NCBI GenBank assembly: GCA_963752345.1
Contig: CAVVYA010000002.1
Coordinates: 1,054,001 to 1,118,000 of the forward strand
Reading direction: 5' to 3'
Origin: CAVVYA01 sp963752345
Lineage (GTDB): Bacteria; Pseudomonadota; Alphaproteobacteria; SMXQ01
Length of the DNA: 64,000 nt
This document shows positions 36,975 through 46,798 of the stretch, one piece after another. The notes below the pieces were generated by a model. It saw only the letters and a list, made by a program, of their open reading frames with translations, made no database searches and had not been told where the DNA came from. Position 1 is the first letter of the stretch; the number at the start of each line of letters is the position of its first letter. The position numbers and the translations under genes were made by a program.

Positions 36975-38135
36975 ATGGATGAGACGTGGTGGAAAAAACC
37001 AGATGAACTTGACGAAGATCAAACCCAAGTTATTAAGCTTCCACCAACCGGAAATCATCTGGTTATTGGCCCTCCCGGTTGCGGCAAGACCAATCTTCTA
37101 GTGTTGCGCGCTTCATATCTGCATCTGCAAGGAAAACACGACATATCTTTGATAACTTTCAATAGGACCTTGCGTGAATTCATCTCCTCAGGGACAGAAC
37201 ACTACCCATTCGATGACGACAAAATTCGCACATATATAAAATGGGGAATAAACGTTCTCTTGGCTCACGGAATAAAGTTCGAGGGCGAGGCCGAATTCGA
37301 GGCACAGCAAAAAAAAGTAACTGAAACTCTCATTGAACTTGTAAAGTCGGGAACCAAAATTTATCAGCAGGACTGCATTCTGCTAGACGAAGCTCAAGAT
37401 TATACCGAAGCAGAAGTTGGTCTGTTCGAAAAATTTTCGAAACAAATTTTTGCGGTTGGAGATGCCAACCAGAAAATATATCCCGCCGGGGGTGGCCTAG
37501 AACGGTTACAAATTTATTGTGACACAGTCAGTGTATTGAAGCACCACTATCGAAACGGACTTAGAATCTGCCGAGTCGCAGACGGCCTTAGGGATCAACT
37601 GGACGCTCCAGACGGATTGGAAAGTACATCAGAATACAACGAGAAGGCGTCGCCTTCGTCGGTCGAAAAAATTCCGTGTGCCACACTAAAAGATCAGGCC
37701 GCCGCAATTATTGCAAAGGTGAAGACGCAGCTTCGGGCGTACCTTGACGAGCGGATCGGCATTGCCTGCCCGCGACATCAAGATCTCAACGTAATTTGGG
37801 AGGAGATCCAAAACTCGGATATCGCAGGGGTCGCCCAACTCCAGACCCAAAAGGAGGGATACGCCGCTCTTTCAAACGAGCGGCGCGTGTGTGTCACCAC
37901 CGTTCATGGCACTAAAGGCATGGAATTCCGCGCTCTGAACATTGGAGCAGCAGAGGGTTTCTCAAAATTTGGGACGCTGCAACGCAATCTTGCATATACT
38001 GCAGTAACGCGGGCAAAAACCACCTTAGCTATCTATCACTCCAGAGGCTTGCCGGGTTATCTCGAAAACGCAATTGCAGCTGTTCATGCCACTCCCCCGA
38101 TGCCGTCCGTCGAGGACCTATTTAAGAAAAGTTGA
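36975..38135 (+). CDS. Compact UvrD/Rep-like SF1 helicase-ATPase
   Basis: 386 residues, about half the length of UvrD, so the 1B/2B accessory domains are absent or minimal. Motifs in order: Walker A GPPGCGKT (about residue 35), Walker B LLDEAQD (about 138), motif III AVGDANQKIY, motif V TTVHGTKGMEF (about 310) and motif VI AYTAVTRAKTTL. It is probably a nucleic-acid-stimulated ATPase. It forms a tight operon with the kinase before it, and its TGA overlaps the possible TTG start of the gene after it. Such short UvrD-like ATPases are common in anti-phage systems. Confidence 0.85.
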   Translation: MDETWWKKPDELDEDQTQVIKLPPTGNHLVIGPPGCGKTNLLVLRASYLHLQGKHDISLITFNRTLREFISSGTEHYPFDDDKIRTYIKWGINVLLAHGIKFEGEAEFEAQQKKVTETLIELVKSGTKIYQQDCILLDEAQDYTEAEVGLFEKFSKQIFAVGDANQKIYPAGGGLERLQIYCDTVSVLKHHYRNGLRICRVADGLRDQLDAPDGLESTSEYNEKASPSSVEKIPCATLKDQAAAIIAKVKTQLRAYLDERIGIACPRHQDLNVIWEEIQNSDIAGVAQLQTQKEGYAALSNERRVCVTTVHGTKGMEFRALNIGAAEGFSKFGTLQRNLAYTAVTRAKTTLAIYHSRGLPGYLENAIAAVHATPPMPSVEDLFKKS

Positions 38136-38140
38136 CTGAA

Positions 38141-39517
38141 ATGTATTTGGCAATTGCAGACCGCGATGATCTCATAGACATGCTTGCCCATAAGCGTGTC
38201 CCTTCGTTTGACCAAACGAGTGAGTCGTATTCGCCTAAATGGTTCAGGAAAGATCGAACAAGCGCGGTTTTTATTTGGGCTCAGCGTCCGAAAACGCCCT
38301 ACGATGTTCCGAATACGATTGCCATCAGGGATGATCAGCTGACCGAGTTTTTGGCGTTCGTAAATACTTACATCGGAACATATACCCCGTTTTCTTCTTT
38401 CATCCGTGCGACTACCCATAACGCGCTGCAAGAAATTTCCGTTCGTAACAACAGTGAGTTGGGTATCAACGAAGTTAAACCGCTTTTAGGCGCCATAATC
38501 GGCGAGATATATGCTCAAACGGGTAATTTTGATCGACCATTGACCGATGTCACCATTCAATCTTGCCTGAGTACGCTTTCGTATGCTTCAGGTCGCTCGA
38601 TAATTCTTGGATACTCACCTGAGCGGACTGTTCAGGTTGCGCAGAATTGGACCAAAGCTAGGAGAATTCTGCGCTCTGAGGAAACCCCAAGAGTATCGGT
38701 TCAAGCACTGACCGAGTTTTGGGAAGTGATTTCCTCTGCATACCGTCCAAGCGCACTTCGAAATACCAAGTCGAAGATGGGCGTCATCAGCGAACTAATC
38801 GCGGAAGCAGTTCACTATCGTGGAGGCAAACTGCCACCCATCTCATGGAATATCTTAGCCCATGATCTCCCGCAGATCAGATACACTTTAGAGCAAATGG
38901 AAGGGCGAAAAGAGGATCGAGTTCGCGAATTCGATCGTCTGATGGAATATTTGATAAGCGAGAAAGCGATTGAGCAGGGTTTAAAGGAATTTTTTGCGGG
39001 TTATTTCATGAGCCTGGTTGCTGATGGGCAAATGAAATACGTAAATTTAGCGTCGTCGGTTCGCAACGCCTTTCCGCTTGCCCCTGTATGGTTTGGATTC
39101 TTAAGCGCATTAGCCTCCGACAGCGATGTGCTCACCGCAGGAGCCTGTTTAGGAAGGCGTCTATTACGACATTTGACGCTTTCCCGCGATCCTATGGAAA
39201 GTAATGAACGCGATATTGCTCTCGAAGAACTTGAGTTAGGTCAGCCGGAAAACTGGATCCAGCGTATTCGAACGGAACACCTCGGCCAGATTTCGATCGA
39301 GCTATTCCCAGGTATTGTCGGCCAGTTCAAGACCGCTCGAGGTTCAAACGAGAGATCTCTTCCTCAATCCGGCCGCCATGAAGTCGACAGAGCGAAATTG
39401 AGAGAGTTAAAAAATGCCCTCGGGTTAGTAGATAAGGTAATTACGGAGCTAATTGATGACCCTCAAGGAGATTTGCTTCGTGGAAACCGTGGTAACAGGC
39501 CATCAAAATATAAGTGA
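38141..39517 (+). CDS. Unrecognised protein, third gene of the kinase-helicase island
   Basis: About 458 residues from ATG 38141; a TTG at 38132 overlapping the helicase stop is the alternative start. No family recognised. It is soluble, mostly helical, with a Trp-rich N-terminal part (PKWFRKDRTSAVFIWAQRP) and a helix-rich middle (SEKAIEQGLKEFFAGYF). Lower GC, matching the two upstream genes, marks the end of the island; the thiolase gene (opposite strand) starts being read 48 nt further. It is probably the effector or partner of the kinase-helicase module. Confidence 0.65.
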   Translation: MYLAIADRDDLIDMLAHKRVPSFDQTSESYSPKWFRKDRTSAVFIWAQRPKTPYDVPNTIAIRDDQLTEFLAFVNTYIGTYTPFSSFIRATTHNALQEISVRNNSELGINEVKPLLGAIIGEIYAQTGNFDRPLTDVTIQSCLSTLSYASGRSIILGYSPERTVQVAQNWTKARRILRSEETPRVSVQALTEFWEVISSAYRPSALRNTKSKMGVISELIAEAVHYRGGKLPPISWNILAHDLPQIRYTLEQMEGRKEDRVREFDRLMEYLISEKAIEQGLKEFFAGYFMSLVADGQMKYVNLASSVRNAFPLAPVWFGFLSALASDSDVLTAGACLGRRLLRHLTLSRDPMESNERDIALEELELGQPENWIQRIRTEHLGQISIELFPGIVGQFKTARGSNERSLPQSGRHEVDRAKLRELKNALGLVDKVITELIDDPQGDLLRGNRGNRPSKYK

Positions 39518-39565
39518 ACGATTGAAGATGGGGTGAGCGACGGCCATTAGTCAGCAATAGCCCCC

Positions 39566-40772
<1,207 letters not shown>

Positions 40773-41164
40773 CTTCTTTACGTTTTATGTTGCGGTTTAC
40801 GCGTAACGGCGGACTACGAGTTAAGGCGCCGGCCTGTCGGACGGCCTGTCCTTAAAGTAGGGTCTCGCCCCGCCCCTGTCACCTGCCGCGTCGGCGCCTC
40901 GGATGTCGGCGGCGCATGACAGGTCTCCGGTTTCCGGCATAGCGGCTTTGGCGCTTCCCGCGCCAAGTCGTGGATGGCCCGACTAAATCGGGCCATGACG
41001 TCCTAAAGATGGCATCTTCGATAGGCCCTTGTTTTTTTCGTCATGGCCCGATTTAGTCGGGCCATCCACGATTTTGTTTTCGTGCCCTCACTCTCGTTGT
41101 CCCATGTCCTCCAAGCTCACCCCCCCTCCCCGCCCATGACTGAAACACCCACAGCGCTCCTGCC
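40773..41164. repeat. Perfect 33-bp inverted REP pair between thiolase and CoA-transferase alpha
   Basis: 392 nt without a gene. TCGTGGATGGCCCGACTAAA (start of arm 1, 40968-41000) is matched exactly by the reverse complement arm 41039-41071 across a 38-nt spacer, giving a potential 104-nt cruciform. The divergent promoters of pcaF and the CoA-transferase must lie to either side. Confidence 0.8.
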
Positions 41165-42111
41165 ATGACCGACAAGCTCGTTCCGCTCTCCCAAGCGATC
41201 CACGCCCATGTGCGCGACGGCTATTCCGTCGTGCTCGGCGCGGCGCTGGAGAACGACATTCCGTTCGCCGCGGCGCACGAGCTGATCCGCCAGGGCAAGC
41301 GCGGGCTGACGGTGATCGCGCCGATCTCCGACATGGCGACGGACCTGCTGATCGGGGCGGGCTGCGTCGGCGCGGTGCGCGGCGCCTGGGTCGGCAATAT
41401 GATGGGCGGCACCGGCTACAATTACCGGCGCGCCTGCGAGCAGGGCATTCCCCATCCCATCGCCGTGCACGATTACACCAACCTCGCGCTCGGCATGGCG
41501 CTGTTCGCCGGCGCCTCGGGCGTGCCCTATGTGCCGATGCGCTCGCTGCTCGGCTCCGACATCGCCACGACCAACACGGACTTCAAGCGCGCGGAAAATC
41601 CGTTCGCCCGGCCGGACGCCACGAGGACGCCGTGACGCCGGAGCCCGTGGTGCTCGTGCCCGCGCTGATCCCCGACGTCGCCATCCTCTGCGTGCCGCGC
41701 GCCGACGCCAGCGGCACCTGCCATCACTGGGGCAGCCGCGGCCTCGCGCAGGAGGCGGCGCTCGCGGCACGGCGCGTCATCGTGCTCGCCGACGAGATCG
41801 TCGAGGAGTCCGTCATCCGTTCCGACCCGTCGCGCGTGCTGGTGCCGGGCTACAAGGTGAGCGCGCTGTGCGAAGTGCCCGCCGGCCAGCATCCCGCGCC
41901 GATGACCGGCCGCTGGCAGCGCGACAACGCCTTCTTCAGCGACTACCTGGCGCGCTCGAAGACGCGCGAGGGATTTTTGCAGTGGCTCGACGAATGGGTG
42001 CTGAACGTCCCCGACCACGCCGCCTACCGCGCCAAGCTGGCGGCGCGGCTCGAGGCCTTGCGCATCAAGGGCGAGGCCCTCGCCGCCCCGACCAACTACG
42101 CGGCGGAGTGA
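41165..42111 (+). CDS. Class I CoA-transferase alpha subunit (GctA/IpdA-like), one frameshift
   Basis: About 315 residues in two frames joined near 41612. Family marks: an opening KLVPLSQAIHAHVRDG, the GAALENDIPFAAAHELIRQGK core, VGNMMGGTGYNYRRA, MRSLLGSDI, then VLVPALIPDVAILCVPRAD and GNxHHWG-like SGTCHHWGSRG. Its partner should be the beta subunit at 25127-25894. In intact relatives the two are adjacent, so the separation is unusual. The 3' end of this gene was duplicated downstream (see 42270-42323). Confidence 0.78.
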
Positions 42112-42758
42112 GCGCGACGTTCGTTGTCTTCAATCGTCATGGCCGGACTCGTTCCGGCCATCCACGATTTCTTCCCGATGATCGCAACAAAACGTGGATG
42201 GCCCGACTAAATCGGGCCATGACGATTTAAAGGTTGTCACCCTGGGACGCGATCCAAGGGCATTGAACGTTGCGCATCAAAGGCGAGGCTTTCGCCGTGC
42301 CGACCAACGACGCGGCGGAGTGAGCGCGACGTTCGTGTCTCCAATCGTCATGGCCGGACTTGTTCCGGCCATCCACGATTTCTTCCCGATGATCGCAACA
42401 AAACGTGGATGGCCCGACTAAATCGGGCCATGACGATTGGAAAGCTCGTCATCCTCCCTATTGGTCATCATTGATGCAGAGGGTGTTCTTTCTTTTGTCA
42501 CCCTCGGACTTGATCCGAGGGTCCATTGGGCTCAGCCGCATCGCATGGATCCTCGGGTCAAGCCCGAGGATGACGTTGGGGGCTGAGAATGGTGGTGGCT
42601 GACGGTGACGTTGGGGGCTGAAAATGACGGTTGGGGACTAAAGTCGCGCACCCGCGACTCCCGTAAACTCCGGCGGCGCCGGCCCCTTATTCTCACCGGC
42701 CATTTCAGGGAATGAAGCAGCAGCCGGGTCAAGGTCCGCGCACAGGGAGAACAAGACG
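42112..42758. repeat. Tandem duplication with REP pairs between CoA-transferase alpha and dehydrogenase
   Basis: 647 nt. The block 42058-42233, comprising the last 18 codons of the CoA-transferase gene and a GTCATGGCCGGAC...GGGCCATGACG pair, is repeated at 42270-42441 with about ten differences. Downstream, CCCTCGGACTTGATCCGAGGG (near 42500) faces CCTCGGGTCAAGCCCGAGG (near 42552). Short GACGTTGGGGGCTGA-type repeats at 42572-42640 end the block. Confidence 0.8.
42270..42323 (+). pseudogene. Duplicated 3' tail of the CoA-transferase alpha gene
   Basis: 54 nt encoding LRIKGEAFAVPTNDAAE plus stop, a near copy of the true C terminus LRIKGEALAAPTNYAAE at 42058-42111. No start or upstream coding sequence; a remnant of a local duplication. 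Confidence 0.8.
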
Positions 42759-43784
42759 ATGAAGGCAGTGGTGTTGGAGAAGCGCGGCAAGGACGGCATC
42801 CGGGTCGGCGATTTCCCCGATCCGCAACGGCCCGCCGGCAACGCCGTCATGCGGGTGCGCGCCGCGGCGCTCAACCATGTCGACCTCTATATGCGCGACA
42901 GCGGCAAGGGCATCACCCACGAGCTGCCCATGGTGCTCGGGCTCGACGGCGCCGGCGAGATCGCCGAGTGCGACGCGGATTCGGGATTGAAGGTCGGCCA
43001 GCGCGTCGTCGCCTTCCCGTCGGAATTCTGCGGCCGCTGCGAATGGTGCCTGGCCGGCGAGCAGCCGTTCTGCAACAAGATCGCGATCCTCGGCGAGCAG
43101 CGTCACGGCGCCATGGCGCAATATCTTTCCATGAAGGCGCATTGCTTTTTGCCGCTGCCCGATGCGGTGAGCTTCCGCGACGCCGCCGCCATGTCGGTGG
43201 CCTATATCACCGCCTGGCGCCAGGTCTTCGCCAAGGGCAACGGCGTGCCGGGCGAGACGGCGGTGATCCAGGGCATCGGCGGCGGCGTGGCGCTCGCCAC
43301 CCTGCAGATGACCAAACTCGCCGGCGCGCGGGTCATCGTCACCTCGTCGTCGGACGACAAGCTCGCCAAGGCGCGTGAACTCGGCGCCGACGAGACGATC
43401 AACTACAAGCGCGACAGCATCGCCAAGCGCGTGCTCGAACTCACCGCGGGGCGCGGCGCCGACGTGGTCTACGACAATGTCGGCGAGGCGACCTGGGCCG
43501 AGTCGCTGCGCGCGGCGCGCAAGGGCGGCCGCGTCGTGGTGATCGGCGCCACCACCGGCGGCTATCCGCCAGCCGACCTGCAGCGCATCTTCATCCGCCA
43601 GCTCAGCATCTTCGGATCGACCACCGGCAGCATGACCGAATACCGCGACCTCTACCGCCTCGCCGGCCAGGGCAAGCTCAAGCCGGTGATCGACAGCGTC
43701 TGGCCGATGGACAAGGCGACCGAGGCGCTGGCCAAGCTCGAACGCGCCGAACAGTTCGGCAAGATCGTGCTCGACGTGCCGTAA
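42759..43784 (+). CDS. Zinc-type MDR dehydrogenase/quinone oxidoreductase lacking catalytic-zinc ligands
   Basis: 341 residues; ATG 42759 follows CAGGGAGAAC. Medium-chain dehydrogenase/reductase with the structural-zinc cysteines (CGRCEWCLAGEQPFC, about residues 88-102) and a Rossmann NAD(P) motif (GIGGGVALATLQ). The catalytic-zinc positions are altered: the usual C-x-T-D is NHVDLY and the GHE motif is GLDGAG, so a zinc-independent reductase is likely. Its place among benzoyl-CoA genes raises the idea of the missing 6-hydroxycyclohexenecarbonyl-CoA dehydrogenase (Had), but sequence alone does not show that. Confidence 0.75.
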   Translation: MKAVVLEKRGKDGIRVGDFPDPQRPAGNAVMRVRAAALNHVDLYMRDSGKGITHELPMVLGLDGAGEIAECDADSGLKVGQRVVAFPSEFCGRCEWCLAGEQPFCNKIAILGEQRHGAMAQYLSMKAHCFLPLPDAVSFRDAAAMSVAYITAWRQVFAKGNGVPGETAVIQGIGGGVALATLQMTKLAGARVIVTSSSDDKLAKARELGADETINYKRDSIAKRVLELTAGRGADVVYDNVGEATWAESLRAARKGGRVVVIGATTGGYPPADLQRIFIRQLSIFGSTTGSMTEYRDLYRLAGQGKLKPVIDSVWPMDKATEALAKLERAEQFGKIVLDVP

Positions 43785-44406
43785 GGCGGGGGTCGTCACC
43801 GCGCCGCTTACGTTCGTCCTTTGGGTCATGCCCTTGATTGCGTCATCGCCCTCGATTGCCTTATGGCGCTTGATCGCGTCATGGCCCCTGCCACGTCATG
43901 GCCCGACTTGATCGGGCCATCTCAGGCCAAAGCGGTTACAGTCAATCACGCCAATAACCGTCACCCTCGGACTTGGTCCGAGGGTCCAGCGAACGCCCCG
44001 ACCTCTCATGGATTCTCGGATCAAGTCCGAGAATGACGACTGTACTGAAGGCCGCGAAGGCGGGCGTATGCCGTGGTCCGCCTGAGATGGCCCGATCAAG
44101 TCGGGCCATGACGTGGGGGTGCGAAGCAATGCGCCCGTGTGGCGCTATGGAGAGCCCCCTTTTGAACGGCCGTTAACGATGTTTTTGCGAATGCTTTGAA
44201 ATTGCTCGGACATTTCGGCGATGTCGAGCGATGTCGATATAACTATTCGGCTTAGAGCCTATTGAAACAAAGTATTTGGACTTAGCGGGCCGCAGTTATA
44301 TAAGACGTACATCCTTTCCGGGACCCCCGCGACGACGAACCAGGGCCGCGCGCCAACGCGTTCCTAACCCGTTGTTTTTACTTAATTGTTTTTTAGGAGA
44401 GAGTTT
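43785..44406. other. REP-rich region and leader upstream of the diiron protein gene
   Basis: 622 nt. Left part: degenerate repeats of CGTCATGGCGCTTGATCG-like phrases, then inverted REP units at about 43900-43920, 43966-43986, 44008-44036 and 44089-44112. Right part (44180-44406): AT-richer, with a tandem GCGATGTCGA repeat (44218-44237) and the promoter below. No gene. Confidence 0.65.
44276..44304 (+). promoter_or_regulatory. Good sigma70-like promoter for the diiron protein gene
   Basis: TTGGAC (44276-44281) and TATAAG (44299-44304) with an ideal 17-nt spacer, about 100 nt upstream of ATG 44407. Among the best matches in the window. Confidence 0.55.
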
Positions 44407-45180
44407 ATGCCCCGCGACCCCAAAGCCACCGGCATCATCCGCGAGCTCGACAATATCCTCAGCGATTTCATGAACGAGACGCGCTACTTCCAGGAGCCCT
44501 ACAATCTCGGCCGCGCCCAGACCTTCGTCCTGCAGCACCGCCAGAACACCCGCTACCGCAATTCGGTGCTCAAGCTCAAAGTGGCGACCAATTGCCCCGA
44601 TTGGGATACCCGGTTGCGCATCATCGGCGCCTCGGCCGAGGAAATCATCGCCGACGACGAGTTCGGCGGCGGTCTGCCCCATTGGCAGATCCTCGAAAAC
44701 CTGGGCGTCGCCATGGGCATGAGCCGCGCCAAGATCCGCGCCGCCACCCCGCTCAAGACCACCCAGCTCGCCTGGAACGCCTGGACCGGCCTGATGGACA
44801 GCAAGCATTGGCTGCTCGGCCTGGTCGCCAACGTGGTCGCCGAACGCGCCAACATCTCGGGCTACGGCAAGGGCGGCCTGCTCAAGAAGCACGGCTGGTT
44901 CGGCCATGAGCGCGCGCGCTGGAAGGACGTGACCGGTCTGCCCGACGACAAGCTGGGCTTCTTCAAGCTGCACGAGGCGGCCGACGAAATCCACTCCGAC
45001 CTCGGCTGGAAGGCGGTCGCCGAGCAGGCCAAGAAGCTGCGCATGGAGGACGAGGTGCTCGAGGCGGCGAAGCAGAACCTGGCCGTGTGGGAACTCTATC
45101 TGAACGGCATCGGCGACGCCGGCGACGAGCTCAACAAGCAGCTCAAGTCGCAGGCCCGGGCGCGCCGCAAGGCCGCCTAA
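44407..45180 (+). CDS. Haem-oxygenase-like diiron protein (CADD/TenA/PqqC-like fold)
   Basis: 257 residues; ATG 44407 follows TAGGAGAGAG. All-helical 'iron-containing redox enzyme' type. Likely diiron ligands are visible with the spacing known for CADD: Glu and His in DDEFGGGLPH (7 apart), Glu in VVAER (61 after the first), then HEAADEIH giving H-x3-D-x2-H. Related proteins use O2 to cut or oxidise small molecules (CADD in pABA synthesis, UndA, BesC). It heads the bicupin/EutA cluster but is separated from it by a perfect terminator, so it may be transcribed alone or with attenuated read-through. Substrate unknown. Confidence 0.75.
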   Translation: MPRDPKATGIIRELDNILSDFMNETRYFQEPYNLGRAQTFVLQHRQNTRYRNSVLKLKVATNCPDWDTRLRIIGASAEEIIADDEFGGGLPHWQILENLGVAMGMSRAKIRAATPLKTTQLAWNAWTGLMDSKHWLLGLVANVVAERANISGYGKGGLLKKHGWFGHERARWKDVTGLPDDKLGFFKLHEAADEIHSDLGWKAVAEQAKKLRMEDEVLEAAKQNLAVWELYLNGIGDAGDELNKQLKSQARARRKAA

Positions 45181-45209
45181 CCGGCCCATTCGCTTACTGT
45201 TTCTTCGAC

Positions 45210-45247
45210 AACCGTGTGTGCTACAGTGTGGCACACACGGTTTTTTT
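45210..45247 (+). terminator. Perfect intrinsic terminator between diiron protein and bicupin genes
   Basis: AACCGTGTGTGC and GCACACACGGTT form a 12-bp perfect stem with a 9-nt loop, followed by seven T. It lies 30 nt after the diiron gene and 43 nt before the next start. A GC palindrome (45251-45270, CCCCCCGGCCGGGCCGGGGG) and AGGAGG follow it. Confidence 0.85.
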
Positions 45248-45289
45248 ATGCCCCCCGGCCGGGCCGGGGGCGATTAGGAGGCATGACTC

Positions 45290-46405
45290 ATGGCTGACCA
45301 ACCCAACCCCGACCTGAAATTCCTGCTCGACCCGTACGGGGACTGGGCCAAGGCGCAAGGCGTGCCGATCGTCGAGGCCCTCGGCCTCGACCTGTTCGAG
45401 GTCGAAACCAAGCCCTGGGCGCGCTACGGCATCGATGGCGCGATCGTCCATCTCCATGGCCGCGGCGACTTCACCACGATGTTCGTGCTCGACCTGCAGC
45501 CGGGCGCCAAATCGACCCCGCAGCAGCATATGTTCGAGACCACGATCTATGTCATCGACGGCCACGGCTCGACCCAGGTCGAGACGGCGGACGGCCGCAA
45601 GCACACCTTCGAATGGGGCCCCAAGTCCCTGTTCGCCCTGCCGCTCAATGCCAAGTACCAGCATTTCAACGGCTCGGGCAAGGAACGCGCCCGGCTCTCG
45701 GCGGTCAGCAACCTGCCGATCGTGATGAACCTGTTCCACAACGACGAGTTCGTCTGGAACAACCCGTTCCGCTTCCCGGAGCGCGAGGGCGGCCACAACT
45801 ATTTCGCCGGCGAGGGCGAATACATTCCGGTCCGCCCCGGCCGCAACATGTGGGAAACCAACTTCGTGCCCGACCTCTCCGCCTTCGAACTCAAGGCCTG
45901 GGAAGCGCGCGGCGCCGGCTCGTCGAACCTGAAGTTCATCCTGGCGGACGGCACCATGCATGCCCACTCCTCGGAGATGCCGGTCGGCACCTATAAGAAG
46001 GGCCACCGCCACGGCGCCGACTTCTATGTCTATACCGTGCACGGCACCGGCTATTCGCTGCTGTGGAACGAGGGCGAGAAGGACTTCAACCGCATCGACT
46101 GGCGGCACGGCGTGGTGTTCGTGCCGACCGACGGCCTGTTCCATCAGCACTTCAACACCGACAAGATGCCGGCGCGCTATCTCGCGATCGCGCTCGGCTC
46201 GATGCGCTATCCCTTCGTCGAGAGCAAGCGCAAGCTGTTCTCCGGCGGCGTCGACACCAGCGTCGACAAGGGCGGCAACCAGATCGAATACGAAAACCAG
46301 GATCCGCGCATCCACGAGATCTTCCTGCGCGAACTGCAGAAGAACGGCGTCGAATCGAAGATGGGCAAGATCTTCGACGAGAGCCGCTACAAGAAGACCG
46401 CCTGA
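45290..46405 (+). CDS. Bicupin protein, copy 2
   Basis: 371 residues, intact; TAGGAGGC lies 7 nt before ATG 45290. Two cupin domains: QHMFETTIYVIDGHG with KYQHFNGSG (about residues 75-130), and GHRHGADFY with FHQHFN (about 240-290), the latter with the three-His metal set. Closest in the window to copy 1 at 5995 (shared WGPKSLFALPLN and MHAHxSEMPVGTYKKGHRH segments). No signal peptide, so cytosolic. First of three tandem copies upstream of the EutA-like gene. Role unknown. Confidence 0.8.
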   Translation: MADQPNPDLKFLLDPYGDWAKAQGVPIVEALGLDLFEVETKPWARYGIDGAIVHLHGRGDFTTMFVLDLQPGAKSTPQQHMFETTIYVIDGHGSTQVETADGRKHTFEWGPKSLFALPLNAKYQHFNGSGKERARLSAVSNLPIVMNLFHNDEFVWNNPFRFPEREGGHNYFAGEGEYIPVRPGRNMWETNFVPDLSAFELKAWEARGAGSSNLKFILADGTMHAHSSEMPVGTYKKGHRHGADFYVYTVHGTGYSLLWNEGEKDFNRIDWRHGVVFVPTDGLFHQHFNTDKMPARYLAIALGSMRYPFVESKRKLFSGGVDTSVDKGGNQIEYENQDPRIHEIFLRELQKNGVESKMGKIFDESRYKKTA

Positions 46406-46798
46406 GCATCCGCGCAAGGCTGAAACGAACGAACCGGCGGTCCACAAGGGCCGCCGGTTTTCGTTTGCGTGCCTGGGTCTCCTTGAATCGTCATGGCCCG
46501 ACTTGATCGAGCCATCTCTCGCCACAGAAAGTTCGTCATCCCGGACTTGATCCGGGATCCATTGAAAAACGCCACCGCTCGAGCGCCTGCGGACGATGAA
46601 TGGACCCCGGATCAGGTCCGGGGTGACGATCGAGGAATAGCAATCGTCTGCGCTCAGGGCCGTCCGACCGCACAGTCACGCGCGCGAAAACGCGTCCTTC
46701 TCCCGGCGCGCCAAGCGGGCTAGTCTAGGGAAAATCCGCTGCCCCGCAGAGCGGCCGAATCCGCCGGGCACCTTCGCAGCGATAGGGAGACATTCATC
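46406..46798. repeat. Terminator and REP pair between bicupin copies 2 and 3
   Basis: 393 nt without a gene. A terminator sits at 46432-46466. REP-like elements: GTCATGGCCCGACTTGATCG (46490), CATCCCGGACTTGATCCGGG (about 46537) and CCCCGGATCAGGTCCGGGG (about 46605) around a CGCTCGAGCGCC core. Confidence 0.65.
46432..46466 (+). terminator. Intrinsic terminator after bicupin copy 2
   Basis: AACCGGCGG and CCGCCGGTT (9-bp stem, 10-nt loop) followed by TTTTCGTTT, 27 nt after the stop codon. Confidence 0.8.

Noticed and set aside
36975..38135. Full-length UvrD or RecB-type helicase
   Set aside because: Only 386 residues with motifs closely spaced; no accessory or nuclease domains.
42759..43784. 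6-hydroxycyclohex-1-ene-1-carbonyl-CoA dehydrogenase (Had)
   Set aside because: Location is suggestive, but the catalytic-zinc ligands are missing and no Had-specific segment was recognised; left as generic MDR protein.
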